A stretch of 49,730 nt of DNA from Paenibacillus sp. 1001270B_150601_E10 (GCF_015558675.1 NZ_JADMOL010000009.1:102927-152656), one strand, 5' to 3'; positions 24,607 to 33,336 are shown, counted from the stretch's first letter. The notes: generated by a model from the letters alone, not told the origin. Program-made: numbers and translations.

Positions 24607-25929
24607 ATGGAGAATTTTAGACTGCCTAAGATCGATATGCCTAGATTTGAATTGCCAGAAGCGGTAAAGCAGGTGCTTGCTGAGGCTGAGAAAGAGCTTG
24701 CTCACCGTCCAAAGCTGTTGCAGCTGTTCAAAAACTGCTTCCCAAATACACTTGAGACGACAACGAAGCTGATGGAAGACGGCACAACGTTTGTCATCAC
24801 AGGAGATATTCCTGCGATGTGGCTTCGTGATTCCGTTGAGCAGGTTATCCATTATGTACCGTTTGCGAAGGAAGACAAAGAGCTTCAACGCATTATTGGC
24901 GGATTGATTAAGCGCCATATGTACTATATTAATCTTGATCCTTATGCGAATGCATTCAACGAGACTGCGAATGACTGGCACTGGGATGCAAATGACCAAA
25001 CGGATATGAGCGCATGGGTATGGGAGCGCAAATATGAGCTTGATTCCCTTTGCTTCTCGATTCGTCTTGCTTATACGTACTGGAAAGAAACAGGCCTTAC
25101 CGATATCTTCGATACCAACTTTAAAACCGCGATGCGTAAGATTGTGGACCTGTGGAAGGTGGAGCAGCGCCACTTTGAGCAATCGCCTTATCGCTTTAAC
25201 CGTGAAAACTGTCCGGATATCGACACGCTCCGCAATGATGGCATGGGGATGCCGGTCAACTATACAGGCATGACGTGGTCTGGCTTCCGTCCTTCTGACG
25301 ATGCTTGCGACTTCCATTATAATATTCCTTCGAACATGTTTGCGGTTGTAAGCTTGCGTCAAATGCAAGAAATTGCTCGCTACGGCTTCCGCGATGAGCT
25401 GTTTGTTGCAGAGATGAAGAAGCTCGAAGATGAGATCAACCACGGTATCCAGCTGTATGGTGTCGTAACGCATCCGAAATACGGCCGCATCTATGCCTAT
25501 GAGACAGACGGCTACGGCAACTTCTGCCTGATGGATGATGCAGGTACGCCAAGCTTGATCGGTATCCCGTATATCGGATATGTTGGCAGCGATGACGAAG
25601 TGTATCAAAATACACGCCAATTTATCCTTAGCAAGGACAACCCTTATTACTTCGAAGGAAAAGCGGCGAAGGGAATCGGCAGTCCGCATACGCCAGACGG
25701 CTACGTATGGCACATGGCGTTGTCGATGCAGGGCTTGACAGCAAGCACTGATGAAGAAATGGTGGCTATGGTCAACATGCTTGAAGCAACTGACGCAGAT
25801 ACAGGCTTTATGCATGAGGGCTTCCATTCTGATGATCCAACGATCTTCACGCGCAAATGGTTTGCTTGGTCCAACAGCTTGTTCTCCCAGCTTGTGTACA
25901 AGGCAATGAAGCGTGACTTGTTGAAATAA
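24607..25929 (+). CDS. Glycoside hydrolase family 125 exo-alpha-1,6-mannosidase
   Basis: Inverting, metal-independent alpha-mannosidase (440 aa) that removes non-reducing alpha-1,6-linked mannose. Family landmarks: TTFVITGDIPAMWLRDSVEQV (about 59-79), DPYANAFNE, YELDSLCFSIRLAY (about 145), the catalytic-acid region SGFRPSDDACDFHYNIPSN (about 224-242), HPKYGRIYAYETDGYG, and MHEGF with the likely catalytic base Glu404. GTGGAGG lies 9 bases before ATG. No signal peptide, so it acts inside the cell on imported oligosaccharides. It follows the sulfatase gene and ends at its own terminator. Unusually smooth full-length match with the family (formerly DUF1237). Confidence 0.93.
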   Translation: MENFRLPKIDMPRFELPEAVKQVLAEAEKELAHRPKLLQLFKNCFPNTLETTTKLMEDGTTFVITGDIPAMWLRDSVEQVIHYVPFAKEDKELQRIIGGLIKRHMYYINLDPYANAFNETANDWHWDANDQTDMSAWVWERKYELDSLCFSIRLAYTYWKETGLTDIFDTNFKTAMRKIVDLWKVEQRHFEQSPYRFNRENCPDIDTLRNDGMGMPVNYTGMTWSGFRPSDDACDFHYNIPSNMFAVVSLRQMQEIARYGFRDELFVAEMKKLEDEINHGIQLYGVVTHPKYGRIYAYETDGYGNFCLMDDAGTPSLIGIPYIGYVGSDDEVYQNTRQFILSKDNPYYFEGKAAKGIGSPHTPDGYVWHMALSMQGLTASTDEEMVAMVNMLEATDADTGFMHEGFHSDDPTIFTRKWFAWSNSLFSQLVYKAMKRDLLK

Positions 25930-25937
25930 TTGGCATC

Positions 25938-25963
25938 AAAGGACGGGACTTCCCGTCCTTTTT
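25938..25963 (+). terminator. Intrinsic terminator after the GH125 gene
   Basis: AAAGGACGGG and CCCGTCCTTT form a perfect stem with loop ACTT, followed by T residues. Confidence 0.9.
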
Positions 25964-26137
25964 GCTTCTTTCGGCGTATTGTGAATCGTTTCGAGTATAG
26001 GACGTTTTGGATATTTAATTGATTTATCTAGTTCTTTATTCGTGTTTTCAGTATAATAGTCATTAACATCATAAAAGGATGAGTTCGATGCATGTCGATT
26101 AGACTGATTTGATGTCGGAAGGGGCGAAGAATTATAT

Positions 26138-26584
26138 ATGGAAGCTGAATGGATGAACCCATTTCTTCATTCTGCTTGTTCGGTTATTGAACAGGTCGTA
26201 CAGGTTCGCCCTGAGCGCGGTGAGATGGAGATGGCCGTATGGAGCGGAGATCATGATCTTCTAGTGAAGATCGGACTTACTGGTCAATTGTCGTTCGAAA
26301 TAGCGTTTGGTTTAAGTGAGGAAGTCGCGGTGAAGATGGCATCTGCCATGATGGGAGGCTACCCTCTTGAGTCTTTGGACATGATGGGGGAGAGTGCAAT
26401 CTCAGAGCTAAGCAATATGATTAGCGGCAATGCATCCACCTTGTTATATAATCAAGGCATCATCGTAGATATTACACCTCCGTTGCTATTAAGAAGCGAA
26501 GCGTTGGGTCAAGCGAGCGTGATGACCGTTCCACTGCACCTCGAACATATCGGTCGGTTCGATGTCTTGATGCGAGTCGGCTAG
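26138..26584 (+). CDS. CheX-like chemotaxis phosphatase-fold protein
   Basis: Protein of 148 aa in the CheC/CheX family. The N-terminus EAEWMNPFLHSACSVIEQV matches CheX, and GESAISELSNMISGNA (about residues 88-103) contains the E-x-x-N pair that removes phosphate from CheY-P in active CheX/CheC enzymes. So it may dephosphorylate a response regulator in chemotaxis or a related signalling path. No chemotaxis gene is near; its partner is downstream SDR, 17 bases away, so the two are likely co-transcribed. A TATAAT at 26052-26057 may be its -10. The ribosome site (GGAAGGGG) lies far from ATG 26138; family similarity decided the start. Confidence 0.85.
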   Translation: MEAEWMNPFLHSACSVIEQVVQVRPERGEMEMAVWSGDHDLLVKIGLTGQLSFEIAFGLSEEVAVKMASAMMGGYPLESLDMMGESAISELSNMISGNASTLLYNQGIIVDITPPLLLRSEALGQASVMTVPLHLEHIGRFDVLMRVG

Positions 26585-26601
26585 AAAGGCAGAGCGTGAC
26601 A

Positions 26602-27378
26602 ATGAGCTTACGGAATAAAGTCGTATGGATTACAGGCGCCTCAAGTGGTATTGGCGCATTGACGGCAAAGTACATATCAGAGGCTGGTGGGATTCCCATT
26701 CTAGCTGCACGGTCGGAAGCCAAGCTTCGAGAAGCAGCACAAGGCATCACGGGACCCCATGAATGCGTGGTGCTCGATGTTACCGATAATGAGCAGATCC
26801 ATATGGTTCTAGAAGGCATTCTAGAGCGGCATGGACGAGTGGATGTGCTCATTAACAATGCGGGCTTCGGGTTGTTCAAGACCGCGATGGATCTAACTCT
26901 TCAGGAATTCGAAGAGATGATGGATGTCAATTATATGGGAGTTGTGCGCTGCACGAAGGCGGTTCTGCCTTCTATGCTTGCTCGCGGCGAAGGGCATATC
27001 GTCAATATCGCCTCTATTGCGGGCAAGATCGGGACACCGAAGTCAACCGCGTACTCGGCATCCAAGCATGCGGTGCTCGGCTTTACGAATTCTCTTCGCA
27101 TGGAGCTCGCTCAATCGGGCGTGACGATTTCTGCGATCAACCCAGGACCGATCGATACGCCCTTTTTTGACAAGGCGGACCCTTCAGGCCAGTATGTAAA
27201 TAATGTTCGATGGTTTATCATGCCTCCAGAGCGTGTGGCAAAGAAGATAGTATCCGTGATCGAAAAAGGCCGGACGGAGGCTGATCTTCCAGGATTGGCT
27301 TCGTTTGGCGTGAAGCTGATGCAGCTGTTCCCGCGTCTATCAAGCGGGGTTGCTGCTAAGGTACTGAATAAGAAGTAA
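26602..27378 (+). CDS. Short-chain dehydrogenase/reductase
   Basis: NAD(P)-dependent oxidoreductase (258 aa), classical SDR. TGASSGIGA (about 12-20) binds the cofactor, Arg in AARSEAK after strand 2 suggests NADPH, NNAG (about 87-90) is structural, the catalytic Ser lies in NIASIAGK (about 140) and the Tyr/Lys in YSASKHA (about 152-158); NPGPIDTPFF follows. Length is typical. ATG 26602 is used, with AAAGG upstream; a GTG at 26596 is in frame. Resembles B. subtilis YqjQ/DltE-type oxidoreductases; the substrate cannot be told. Second gene after the CheX-like protein. Confidence 0.93.
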   Translation: MSLRNKVVWITGASSGIGALTAKYISEAGGIPILAARSEAKLREAAQGITGPHECVVLDVTDNEQIHMVLEGILERHGRVDVLINNAGFGLFKTAMDLTLQEFEEMMDVNYMGVVRCTKAVLPSMLARGEGHIVNIASIAGKIGTPKSTAYSASKHAVLGFTNSLRMELAQSGVTISAINPGPIDTPFFDKADPSGQYVNNVRWFIMPPERVAKKIVSVIEKGRTEADLPGLASFGVKLMQLFPRLSSGVAAKVLNKK

Positions 27379-27392
27379 AAGGTTACCAATAT

Positions 27393-27483
27393 AAAGGTCC
27401 GCAGCTAAAGTTTGTGAAGCATGGATCACCAAGCAGCCAGTATACGCTGCTTGATCCTGTTCCTTCTTAGCTGCGGACCTTTT
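27393..27483 (+). terminator. Two-tier hairpin, probable terminator
   Basis: AAAGGTCCGCAGCTAA (27393-27408) pairs perfectly with TTAGCTGCGGACCTTT (27467-27482). Inside, GGATCA/TGATCC and AAGCAGC/GCTGCTT form a second hairpin (27423-27457). A short T tract follows. It lies between convergent genes ending at 27378 and 27607. Confidence 0.75.
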
Positions 27484-27606
27484 GTCGATAGTAAAGGCAT
27501 TGGACGTTCGTTGGTACACATGGACAGAATAAACAGAAGGCGAAGTATTGGCTTTAATCTTCGTTCCTCTCAATATCATGCTCTGTCCTATCTCGACCTT
27601 GATGCT

Positions 27607-27873
27607 CTACTCCTGCTTTCCAGCCTGACGGAGAACTTCGTTTAGGGATTTGACTTCCTCGAAGATGCCCCTCATCGCAGCCTTTGCTTCAGGATGGCTG
27701 TCGTGCCAGTGACGAATGAGGTTAGGCATCGTTTTATGGATATGATTAAACATCGCCCATTTTTTGATCATTTCAATGCTCTCCGGGTCGTCCTTTCCTA
27801 TTAGTAACTCGGTATATTTTTGAAGCAAGCCGTCAAATGCGGTTTCTGCTTGTGCATCCCATGATTGACTCAT
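27607..27873 (-). CDS. DUF2573-like (YusU-like) small protein
   Basis: Acidic-to-neutral helical protein of 88 aa. The core FDGLLQKYTELLIGKDDPESIEMIKKWAMFNHIHKTMPNLIRHW resembles, from memory, B. subtilis YusU (DUF2573), a small protein of unknown function. Predicted almost wholly alpha-helical, no signal peptide or membrane segment. ATG 27873 is chosen since AAGGAGGAATTCATC directly precedes it; the open frame upstream adds ten residues with no ribosome site. It stands alone on the minus strand, divergent from the DEAD-box helicase. Confidence 0.85.
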   Translation of the reverse strand: MSQSWDAQAETAFDGLLQKYTELLIGKDDPESIEMIKKWAMFNHIHKTMPNLIRHWHDSHPEAKAAMRGIFEEVKSLNEVLRQAGKQE

Positions 27874-28041
27874 GATGAATTCCTCCTTCATATGGTTTTG
27901 CAAAAGCTCATCTTAAAAGGGTGCAAGATGAGCTATACTAAGGTTAGCATATCCTTCCATGATAAGAAAGTTGGAGGATCGGACCTGTTTTCGTTATAAT
28001 GAAGCATAGAAATATTACGGCATCGCGATTAGAGAGGAACG

Positions 28042-29331
28042 ATGGATTTGACATTAACATTTTCAGAATTACACATACGCGAGGATTATGTAGCGCGCTT
28101 AAATACGCGTGAGATTACTACAGCCTCCCCGGTTCAAGCAGAAGCGATACCTGCGGCACTGGACGGCAGAGATGTCCTCGCTCAATCCCAGACGGGAACC
28201 GGCAAGACATTAGCTTATTTATTGCCCGTACTTATGAAGCTTCGTCCTGAAGAGAAGCGCACGCAGGCTGTTGTGGTTGCGCCGACTCAGGAGCTTGCCA
28301 TGCAGATTGTACGCGAGGCGGAATTCCTCGTGGAATCAACAGACATTCGTGTTCTGCCACTGATCGGGGGAGCAGCTCTTCATCGTCAGGTGGACAAGCT
28401 GAAGCTTCGTCCAGAGCTGGTCGTTGGTACGCCTGGGCGCATTCGTGAGCTTGTAGAGATGAAGAAGCTAAAGATTCATGAGGTTAGCATAATCGTGATC
28501 GATGAAGTGGATCATGTGCTTCAGCAGGGCGGCGGAGCGGACATGGACATCGTGTTGAACCGAGCGCCGAGAGATCGTCAGCTGCTGTTCTTCTCCGCGA
28601 CGGTTCCCGATGAGGTGCGTGGACTAGCGGACAAATGGATGCAGGATCCGGTATACATCGGGATTGATCCGGATAAGCGTGTCGCGGATACCATCGTTCA
28701 CTCCTTCTTTGTGACGGAGGAGCGGGAGAAGATCGACATGCTTCGCAAGCTCGTGCGCCACTGGGAGCCAAAGCGCGCGCTTGTGTTTGTGAATGACTCG
28801 AGCATGATTGGAGAATGGGAAGCAAAGCTTCGCTTTGCCAAGATGTCCGTAGCTTCCTTGTATGGAGATGCACCTAAGCAGGAGCGTGTGCGCGTGCTTC
28901 GCCAGTTCCGTGAAGGGGAGTTCCAATTGCTGCTTGCGACAGATGTGGCGGCAAGGGGCCTTGATATTCCGGAGCTGCCATTTGTATTCAGCCTGCAGCC
29001 AGCAATCGATGCCGAGCATTATGTGCATCGAGCAGGTCGAACAGGTCGAATGGGTCGCAAGGGGGTATCCGTCAACCTGATCACGGAGAAGGAGCGCTTT
29101 ATTATGCGCAAATTCCAAAAGCAATTGAACATTGTGATGCATGAGCAGGTGTTTAACAATGGTCATGTTCAACCGGTAGAACAAATGAAGAAGCCTGCTA
29201 AGCCTCAGCCTAAGCGCAATGCTGCAGTAAAGAGTGTTGACAACAAGAAAAGCGATCGTCACCGTGATCGCAAGAACAAGGGTGCGCCAAAATGGTTGAA
29301 GGAGAAGCGCGGCTCGTCTCCGTCTAAATAA
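28042..29331 (+). CDS. DEAD-box ATP-dependent RNA helicase
   Basis: RNA helicase (429 aa) that unwinds RNA duplexes, likely in ribosome assembly, RNA decay or cold response. Motifs in order: Q motif TTASPVQAEAIP, motif I AQSQTGTGKT (about 50-59), PTQELA, GTPGRI, motif II DEVD (about 155-158; DEVD in place of DEAD), SAT, motif IV-like ALVFVNDS, TDVAARGLDIPELP and HRAGRTGRMG. The C-terminal 60 residues are Lys/Arg-rich and disordered, probably RNA-binding. Spacing of motifs and length fit the family. AGAGAGGAACG precedes ATG. Monogenic, with the AI-2E family gene 79 bases downstream. Confidence 0.95.
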   Translation: MDLTLTFSELHIREDYVARLNTREITTASPVQAEAIPAALDGRDVLAQSQTGTGKTLAYLLPVLMKLRPEEKRTQAVVVAPTQELAMQIVREAEFLVESTDIRVLPLIGGAALHRQVDKLKLRPELVVGTPGRIRELVEMKKLKIHEVSIIVIDEVDHVLQQGGGADMDIVLNRAPRDRQLLFFSATVPDEVRGLADKWMQDPVYIGIDPDKRVADTIVHSFFVTEEREKIDMLRKLVRHWEPKRALVFVNDSSMIGEWEAKLRFAKMSVASLYGDAPKQERVRVLRQFREGEFQLLLATDVAARGLDIPELPFVFSLQPAIDAEHYVHRAGRTGRMGRKGVSVNLITEKERFIMRKFQKQLNIVMHEQVFNNGHVQPVEQMKKPAKPQPKRNAAVKSVDNKKSDRHRDRKNKGAPKWLKEKRGSSPSK

Positions 29332-29410
29332 TCGCACGAAAGCTATGCATGCTAGCTTCATTGTTGGTGTTGGAACAAAACATATGAAGAATAGACAAGG
29401 AGCTTAGATA

Positions 29411-30559
29411 TTGGAAAATAAAAAGAAGCCCTTTGATGATATTAAAAGGTATTTGATTATTGCGACCTATACGGTCGTCCTGTATTTATTATTAACGAAC
29501 CTGAATACAGTGAAAAATTTTATTTTAGAACTATCAGGCTTATTGAATCCTGTTCTGCTGGGGATTGCGATCGCTTATGTGCTTAACATCTTGATGAAGC
29601 TCTATGAGGAGCGTATCTTTGCTCCTCTTAATCGACGCAATTATCCCGTGTGGAACCGATTTAGACGTCCTGTATCACTGATGCTAACCTACATTACGAC
29701 CTTTGTTGTCTTTATCCTGTTAGCCTGGTTTATTCTGCCGCAGCTGTTCGAGAGCTTGTCCATGCTGATGAACAGTATTCCAAGCTCGATGGAATCCGTG
29801 AAGGTCTGGATTGAAGGCTTGATTAAGCAAGTGCCGTTGGAGAGCGAGGCATTGGAGCGCATCGCATTCAACTGGAATGAAATCATGCAGAAGGTCGGAG
29901 AATGGATGGTTAATATCATTCCTTACGTCTTGACCTTTACCAAGAACTTCACGTCGAGCTTTATCAATGTCATTATGGGCCTGATGCTGTCCGCATACTT
30001 GCTGCTTAGCAAAGAGAATATTATTCGCAGCTGCAAGAAGCTTCTGTATGCATTTCTTCCTAAGGAAAAGGCAGACAAGACTGTTGAGGTCAGCACCATC
30101 ACGAATAAGGCGTTCAGCGGTTTTATTGCAGGGCAATTGACTGAGGCATTGATCCTTGGATGCTTGTGCTTCATCGGCATGACGCTGTTCTCATTCCCTT
30201 ATGCGCTGCTCATTAGTGTTATTGTGGGCGTAACAAGCGTGATTCCAATCTTTGGGGCCTATATTGGTACGATTCCAAGCGCATTTATTATTCTCATGAT
30301 CGACCCGCCCAAAGCGTTCTGGTTCATCATCTTTATCCTGGTTCTTCAGCAAATTGAAGGCAATCTGATCTACCCGAAGGTTGTCGGCAACTCGATCGGC
30401 TTGTCAGGGGTATGGGTATTGATGGCGCTGCTCATCGGCGGCAGCCTGTTTGGATTAATGGGCATGCTGCTCGGTATTCCGGCATTTGCCGTGCTTTATA
30501 CGCTTCTGCGTACGATCACGAATAAGAGACTGAAGCAGCGAAAGATTCATATCGAGTAG
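29411..30559 (+). CDS. AI-2E family (PF01594) membrane protein
   Basis: Integral membrane protein (382 aa) of the AI-2E exporter/Na+-H+ antiporter family, with pairs of hydrophobic segments at about 13-35, 40-60 and 70-100, a soluble middle part (about 110-160), and five segments from 165 to 365 (LMLSAYLLLSKENI, GFIAGQLTEALILGCLCFIG, GVTSVIPIFGAYIGTIPSA, QQIEGNLIYPKVVGNSIGLS). The P-x-x-x-G-x-S signature and EGNLIYPKVVG are strong family marks. Members export quorum molecules or exchange sodium for protons; the substrate is not clear here. TTG 29411 follows AAGGAG at 8 bases. Sixteen of the last residues are basic. Confidence 0.93.
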   Translation: MENKKKPFDDIKRYLIIATYTVVLYLLLTNLNTVKNFILELSGLLNPVLLGIAIAYVLNILMKLYEERIFAPLNRRNYPVWNRFRRPVSLMLTYITTFVVFILLAWFILPQLFESLSMLMNSIPSSMESVKVWIEGLIKQVPLESEALERIAFNWNEIMQKVGEWMVNIIPYVLTFTKNFTSSFINVIMGLMLSAYLLLSKENIIRSCKKLLYAFLPKEKADKTVEVSTITNKAFSGFIAGQLTEALILGCLCFIGMTLFSFPYALLISVIVGVTSVIPIFGAYIGTIPSAFIILMIDPPKAFWFIIFILVLQQIEGNLIYPKVVGNSIGLSGVWVLMALLIGGSLFGLMGMLLGIPAFAVLYTLLRTITNKRLKQRKIHIE

Positions 30560-30778
30560 CGGCGGTCAACTGGGAATACACCTATCATTAAGCATATTGG
30601 TATTATTAAATAACGTGAATATAAGGGCATAGATTTCGAAAGTATCAGCTGTTTCCGTCAGCATTTTGATTAGAGGGTGAACTTTGATCATAAGGAACGG
30701 TTGCTTGAAGAGATCTTTGCCCTTATTCATTGGCAGTAGAATTGCTCTCCGCTTATTGCTTGCATGCTGTACGTAGAA

Positions 30779-30795
30779 AAGGGTTCACAACCCTT
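30779..30795. other. Short perfect dyad in the 30560-30884 gap
   Basis: AAGGGTT and AACCCTT flank CAC. No T tract follows, so it is more likely a protein site than a terminator. The rest of this 325-base gap shows no gene; a weak promoter (TTGTCA 30816-30821, TATACC 30838-30843) and the larger dyad at 30842-30875 lie in its last part. Confidence 0.3.
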
Positions 30796-30841
30796 CATAT
30801 CAACCGTTTACAGTTTTGTCATTTGTCATCATGAACATATA

Positions 30842-30875
30842 CCCTTATACTCATTTGTATATATTTGTATAAGGG
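30842..30875. promoter_or_regulatory. Inverted repeat overlapping the ribosome site of the lipoprotein gene
   Basis: CCCTTATAC (30842-30850) and GTATAAGGG (30867-30875) are perfect 9-bp arms around a 16-base AT-rich centre. The right arm includes the first part of the Shine-Dalgarno sequence AAGGGGGT (30871-30878). It may act as RNA hairpin hiding the ribosome site or as protein-binding operator at the promoter. Confidence 0.45.
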
Positions 30876-30884
30876 GGTATTATT

Positions 30885-32360
30885 TTGTCATCGCGTTACT
30901 CGAAGAAATGGTCAGTCACCTTGTGTTGTGTGCTTTTAATGATGACGGCGTTGCTCCAAGCATGCTCAGGAGAGAAGGAAGTGCTCCCAGAGCTGCCTAA
31001 GGACGGGACAGGCACACTTCGTGTCATGTACTATGACGAGGATCAATTCTATCGCCAATATGGCGCTTATTTTGCGATTGAGTATCCGGATATTGCGATC
31101 GAAGTCGTCAGCACAAATGATATGTATTCGAATGAAGAGTTTCAGAAGGATCCTCAGAAGGCGATGCTTGACTTTGTGAATAAAGAAAAGCCGGATGTCC
31201 TGATGCTGGATCAGGAGAATCTTAAAAAATTCGCAGAGGAAGGGATCTTGTATAATTTAGATCCGATCATTCAGCAGGAGCAATATAAGCTGGACGATAT
31301 GCTTCCTGGCCTTGTCGAATCGCTTCGCGAGATGGGCAACGGCAATCTGTACGGACTTTCTCCTACATATAGTGCACAAGCGATCTACTACAACGCAGAT
31401 CTCTTCAAGCAGCACAATATCGAGCCTCCGACTCACAAGATGTCTTGGGAGGAGGTCTTGAACCTTGCGGCTCGGTTCAATCAGATCGGATCGGGCGAGG
31501 ATCAAGTATACGGTCTTTACAGCCAGTATGCGGATGCATCGCAGTATCTCATGAATGTCGTGAATACGATGCAGCTTCGTCCGGTTGATGCAAGCGGCAA
31601 GCAGGTGGTTATGAATTCCGATGGATGGAAGCAGGCCTTCAAGCTGGTTGCGGACAACATTCGCAATAAAACGATTTATACGATTCAGCGTCCAGAGAAC
31701 GGCGTTATGGAAGGCAATAATGATATGTTCGCGAAAGGCAAAGCAGCCATGGTGTTGGAGTACTCTTGGTATGCGAATCAGATTGACAATCAATTCAAGT
31801 ATGATAAAGAGCTGAAAAAGTTTGACTGGCAGATGGTGACGGTCCCGGTTAACCCCGCGACTCCAGATCAATCACCATCCGTTAGTTTCTATAATATTAT
31901 GGGTATTCATCAGGAAGCGGCAAACAAGCGGGAAGCATGGGAACTTATTAAATTTATTAACAGTGATAAGATTGCTAAAATCAATTCCAAGATGTCGTAT
32001 GGAGAGCTTCCAACGCGCGTTTCCTTTGTGAAGGAACTGTCTGGCAAGAATGCTGAGGCATTTACATTGCTTGCTCCATCTGCCACACAGAACATGTTCT
32101 ACAACCTGTATTCGAACAAGGATATCCCTGAAGACTTCTATATGACGATGAGCACAGGGCTTAATGATACGCTTGATGCGATTGTGAAGGACACGAAGTC
32201 TGTAGATGAAGCAGTACAAGAGCTCCAACAAAAGCTGCAAACAGCTTTGGATGAAGGCAAGCGCAAGAAGGCTGAAGAGAAGGCAGGCGGAGCTGAGGGA
32301 GCAACAGAAGGAACAAGTGAAGGTTCCACGACGGAGCAAAGCGGCACTACGACACCTTAG
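30885..32360 (+). CDS. Extracellular solute-binding lipoprotein (ABC family 1)
   Basis: Lipoprotein of 491 aa from TTG 30885, supported by AAGGGGGT 7 bases upstream. Signal peptide about 1-27 ends at lipobox LLQAC, followed by SGEKE, so it should be lipid-anchored outside the membrane. The mature part is a family 1 (MalE-like) binding protein: GTLRVMYYDED, PDVLMLDQENLKKFAEEGIL, LSPTYSAQAIYYNADLF, FAKGKAAMVLEYSW. The last 35 residues are Glu/Gly/Ser/Thr-rich low complexity. No permease genes adjoin (ecsAB downstream is a different type), so the transporter partner or other role is unclear. Expression may be controlled at the dyad covering its ribosome site. Ligand unknown, most likely an oligosaccharide. 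Confidence 0.92.
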   Translation: MSSRYSKKWSVTLCCVLLMMTALLQACSGEKEVLPELPKDGTGTLRVMYYDEDQFYRQYGAYFAIEYPDIAIEVVSTNDMYSNEEFQKDPQKAMLDFVNKEKPDVLMLDQENLKKFAEEGILYNLDPIIQQEQYKLDDMLPGLVESLREMGNGNLYGLSPTYSAQAIYYNADLFKQHNIEPPTHKMSWEEVLNLAARFNQIGSGEDQVYGLYSQYADASQYLMNVVNTMQLRPVDASGKQVVMNSDGWKQAFKLVADNIRNKTIYTIQRPENGVMEGNNDMFAKGKAAMVLEYSWYANQIDNQFKYDKELKKFDWQMVTVPVNPATPDQSPSVSFYNIMGIHQEAANKREAWELIKFINSDKIAKINSKMSYGELPTRVSFVKELSGKNAEAFTLLAPSATQNMFYNLYSNKDIPEDFYMTMSTGLNDTLDAIVKDTKSVDEAVQELQQKLQTALDEGKRKKAEEKAGGAEGATEGTSEGSTTEQSGTTTP

Positions 32361-32428
32361 GTTCTTGAGCATTTAGTAATTGTATTCTGCTAAATGAAGT
32401 TATACGATTCATGAAGTTGATTGATAAG

Positions 32429-32461
32429 ACAAGCTGCCACACAAATCGTGGCAGCTTGTTT
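32429..32461 (+). terminator. Intrinsic terminator after the lipoprotein gene
   Basis: ACAAGCTGCCAC and GTGGCAGCTTGT form a perfect 12-bp stem with loop ACAAATC, followed by a weak T tract (TTG). Confidence 0.75.
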
Positions 32462-32544
32462 GCATGTTGTTCGAGGGGGTGGATGTGTTCCGTTCGCATC
32501 TCTCTTCTTAAGCCGATATAATAGAAGCAGAGGTGAACGTTTAC

Positions 32545-33336
32545 ATGAATCCACTATTGGAAGTCAATCAATTAACAGGTGGCTACAGCATTGGCAGACC
32601 GGTGCTGCATGATATCAGCTTTACCCTGGAGCCTGGAGAAATGGTCGGACTTATTGGCCTTAATGGTGCGGGAAAGAGCACCACGATGAAGCATATATTA
32701 GGACTCTTAGAGCCTCAGGCCGGGCAAGTTCGCATAGGAGGAAAAACGCTGGTTCAGGAGCCAGAGCAATATCGGGCAAGCATGGCATATGTGCCTGAAT
32801 CTCCTATTCTGTATGATGCGTTAACAGTAAGAGAGCATTTAATTTGGTCGGCAAGTGCTTATAGTATTGAAGAGTCTGTATTTAAAGAGAGGCTTGAGCA
32901 CCTTGCGAAGCTGTTTCATATGACGCCTCATTTGGATAAAGCAGCGCAGCACTTATCAAAGGGCATGCGTCAAAAGACGATGCTAATGAGCGCGTTTGCG
33001 GTGAGACCGCCGCTATATGTGATTGATGAACCGTTTCTTGGTCTTGATCCGCTTGGAATTCGCTCGCTATTAACCTTTATGAAGCGAATGAAGGGGGAAG
33101 GGGCTTCCCTGCTTGTGAGCTCACATATTCTGTCTACGATTGAAGATTACTGCGACCGATTTGTGCTGCTCCATCAAGGGCGTGTTCTTGCTTCGGGCAC
33201 AGCAGATGAACTGCGTGAACAGCTTGCTGCCCGTGGAGGAAGTGCTGCCAAGAGCGAGCGGCTTGAGGATGTGTTCTATGCTTGGGTTGGGGCTAATGAT
33301 GAAGAAGACGGTGGGGACCTGCTATGGCGCGATTAG
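32545..33336 (+). CDS. ecsA: EcsA, ATP-binding subunit of the Ecs ABC transporter
   Basis: ATPase (263 aa) of the EcsAB transporter, which in B. subtilis affects protein secretion, intramembrane proteolysis, competence and sporulation. LTGGYSIGRPVLHDISFTL at the start matches EcsA. Walker A is GLNGAGKSTT (about 36-45), YVPESP near 78, signature HLSKGMRQK near 137, Walker B YVIDEPFLGLDPL near 157, H-loop SSHIL near 192. ATG 32545 is chosen with AGAGGTGA upstream. The gene end overlaps the ecsB start by 13 bases, so translation is coupled. A homologue of B. subtilis EcsA by overall sequence pattern. Confidence 0.92.
   Translation: MNPLLEVNQLTGGYSIGRPVLHDISFTLEPGEMVGLIGLNGAGKSTTMKHILGLLEPQAGQVRIGGKTLVQEPEQYRASMAYVPESPILYDALTVREHLIWSASAYSIEESVFKERLEHLAKLFHMTPHLDKAAQHLSKGMRQKTMLMSAFAVRPPLYVIDEPFLGLDPLGIRSLLTFMKRMKGEGASLLVSSHILSTIEDYCDRFVLLHQGRVLASGTADELREQLAARGGSAAKSERLEDVFYAWVGANDEEDGGDLLWRD

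Noticed and set aside
24565-25827. 420-codon open frame opposite the GH125 gene
   Set aside because: It mirrors the GH125 codons on the other strand, has no ribosome site or family motif and runs through the whole real gene; an artefact of codon bias.
29339-29359. AAGCTA/TAGCTT dyad after the helicase gene
   Set aside because: No T tract follows and the arms are short; not called as a terminator.
28484-29361. Open frames opposite the DEAD-box helicase gene
   Set aside because: Shadow frames of a clear helicase; compositions are not protein-like.
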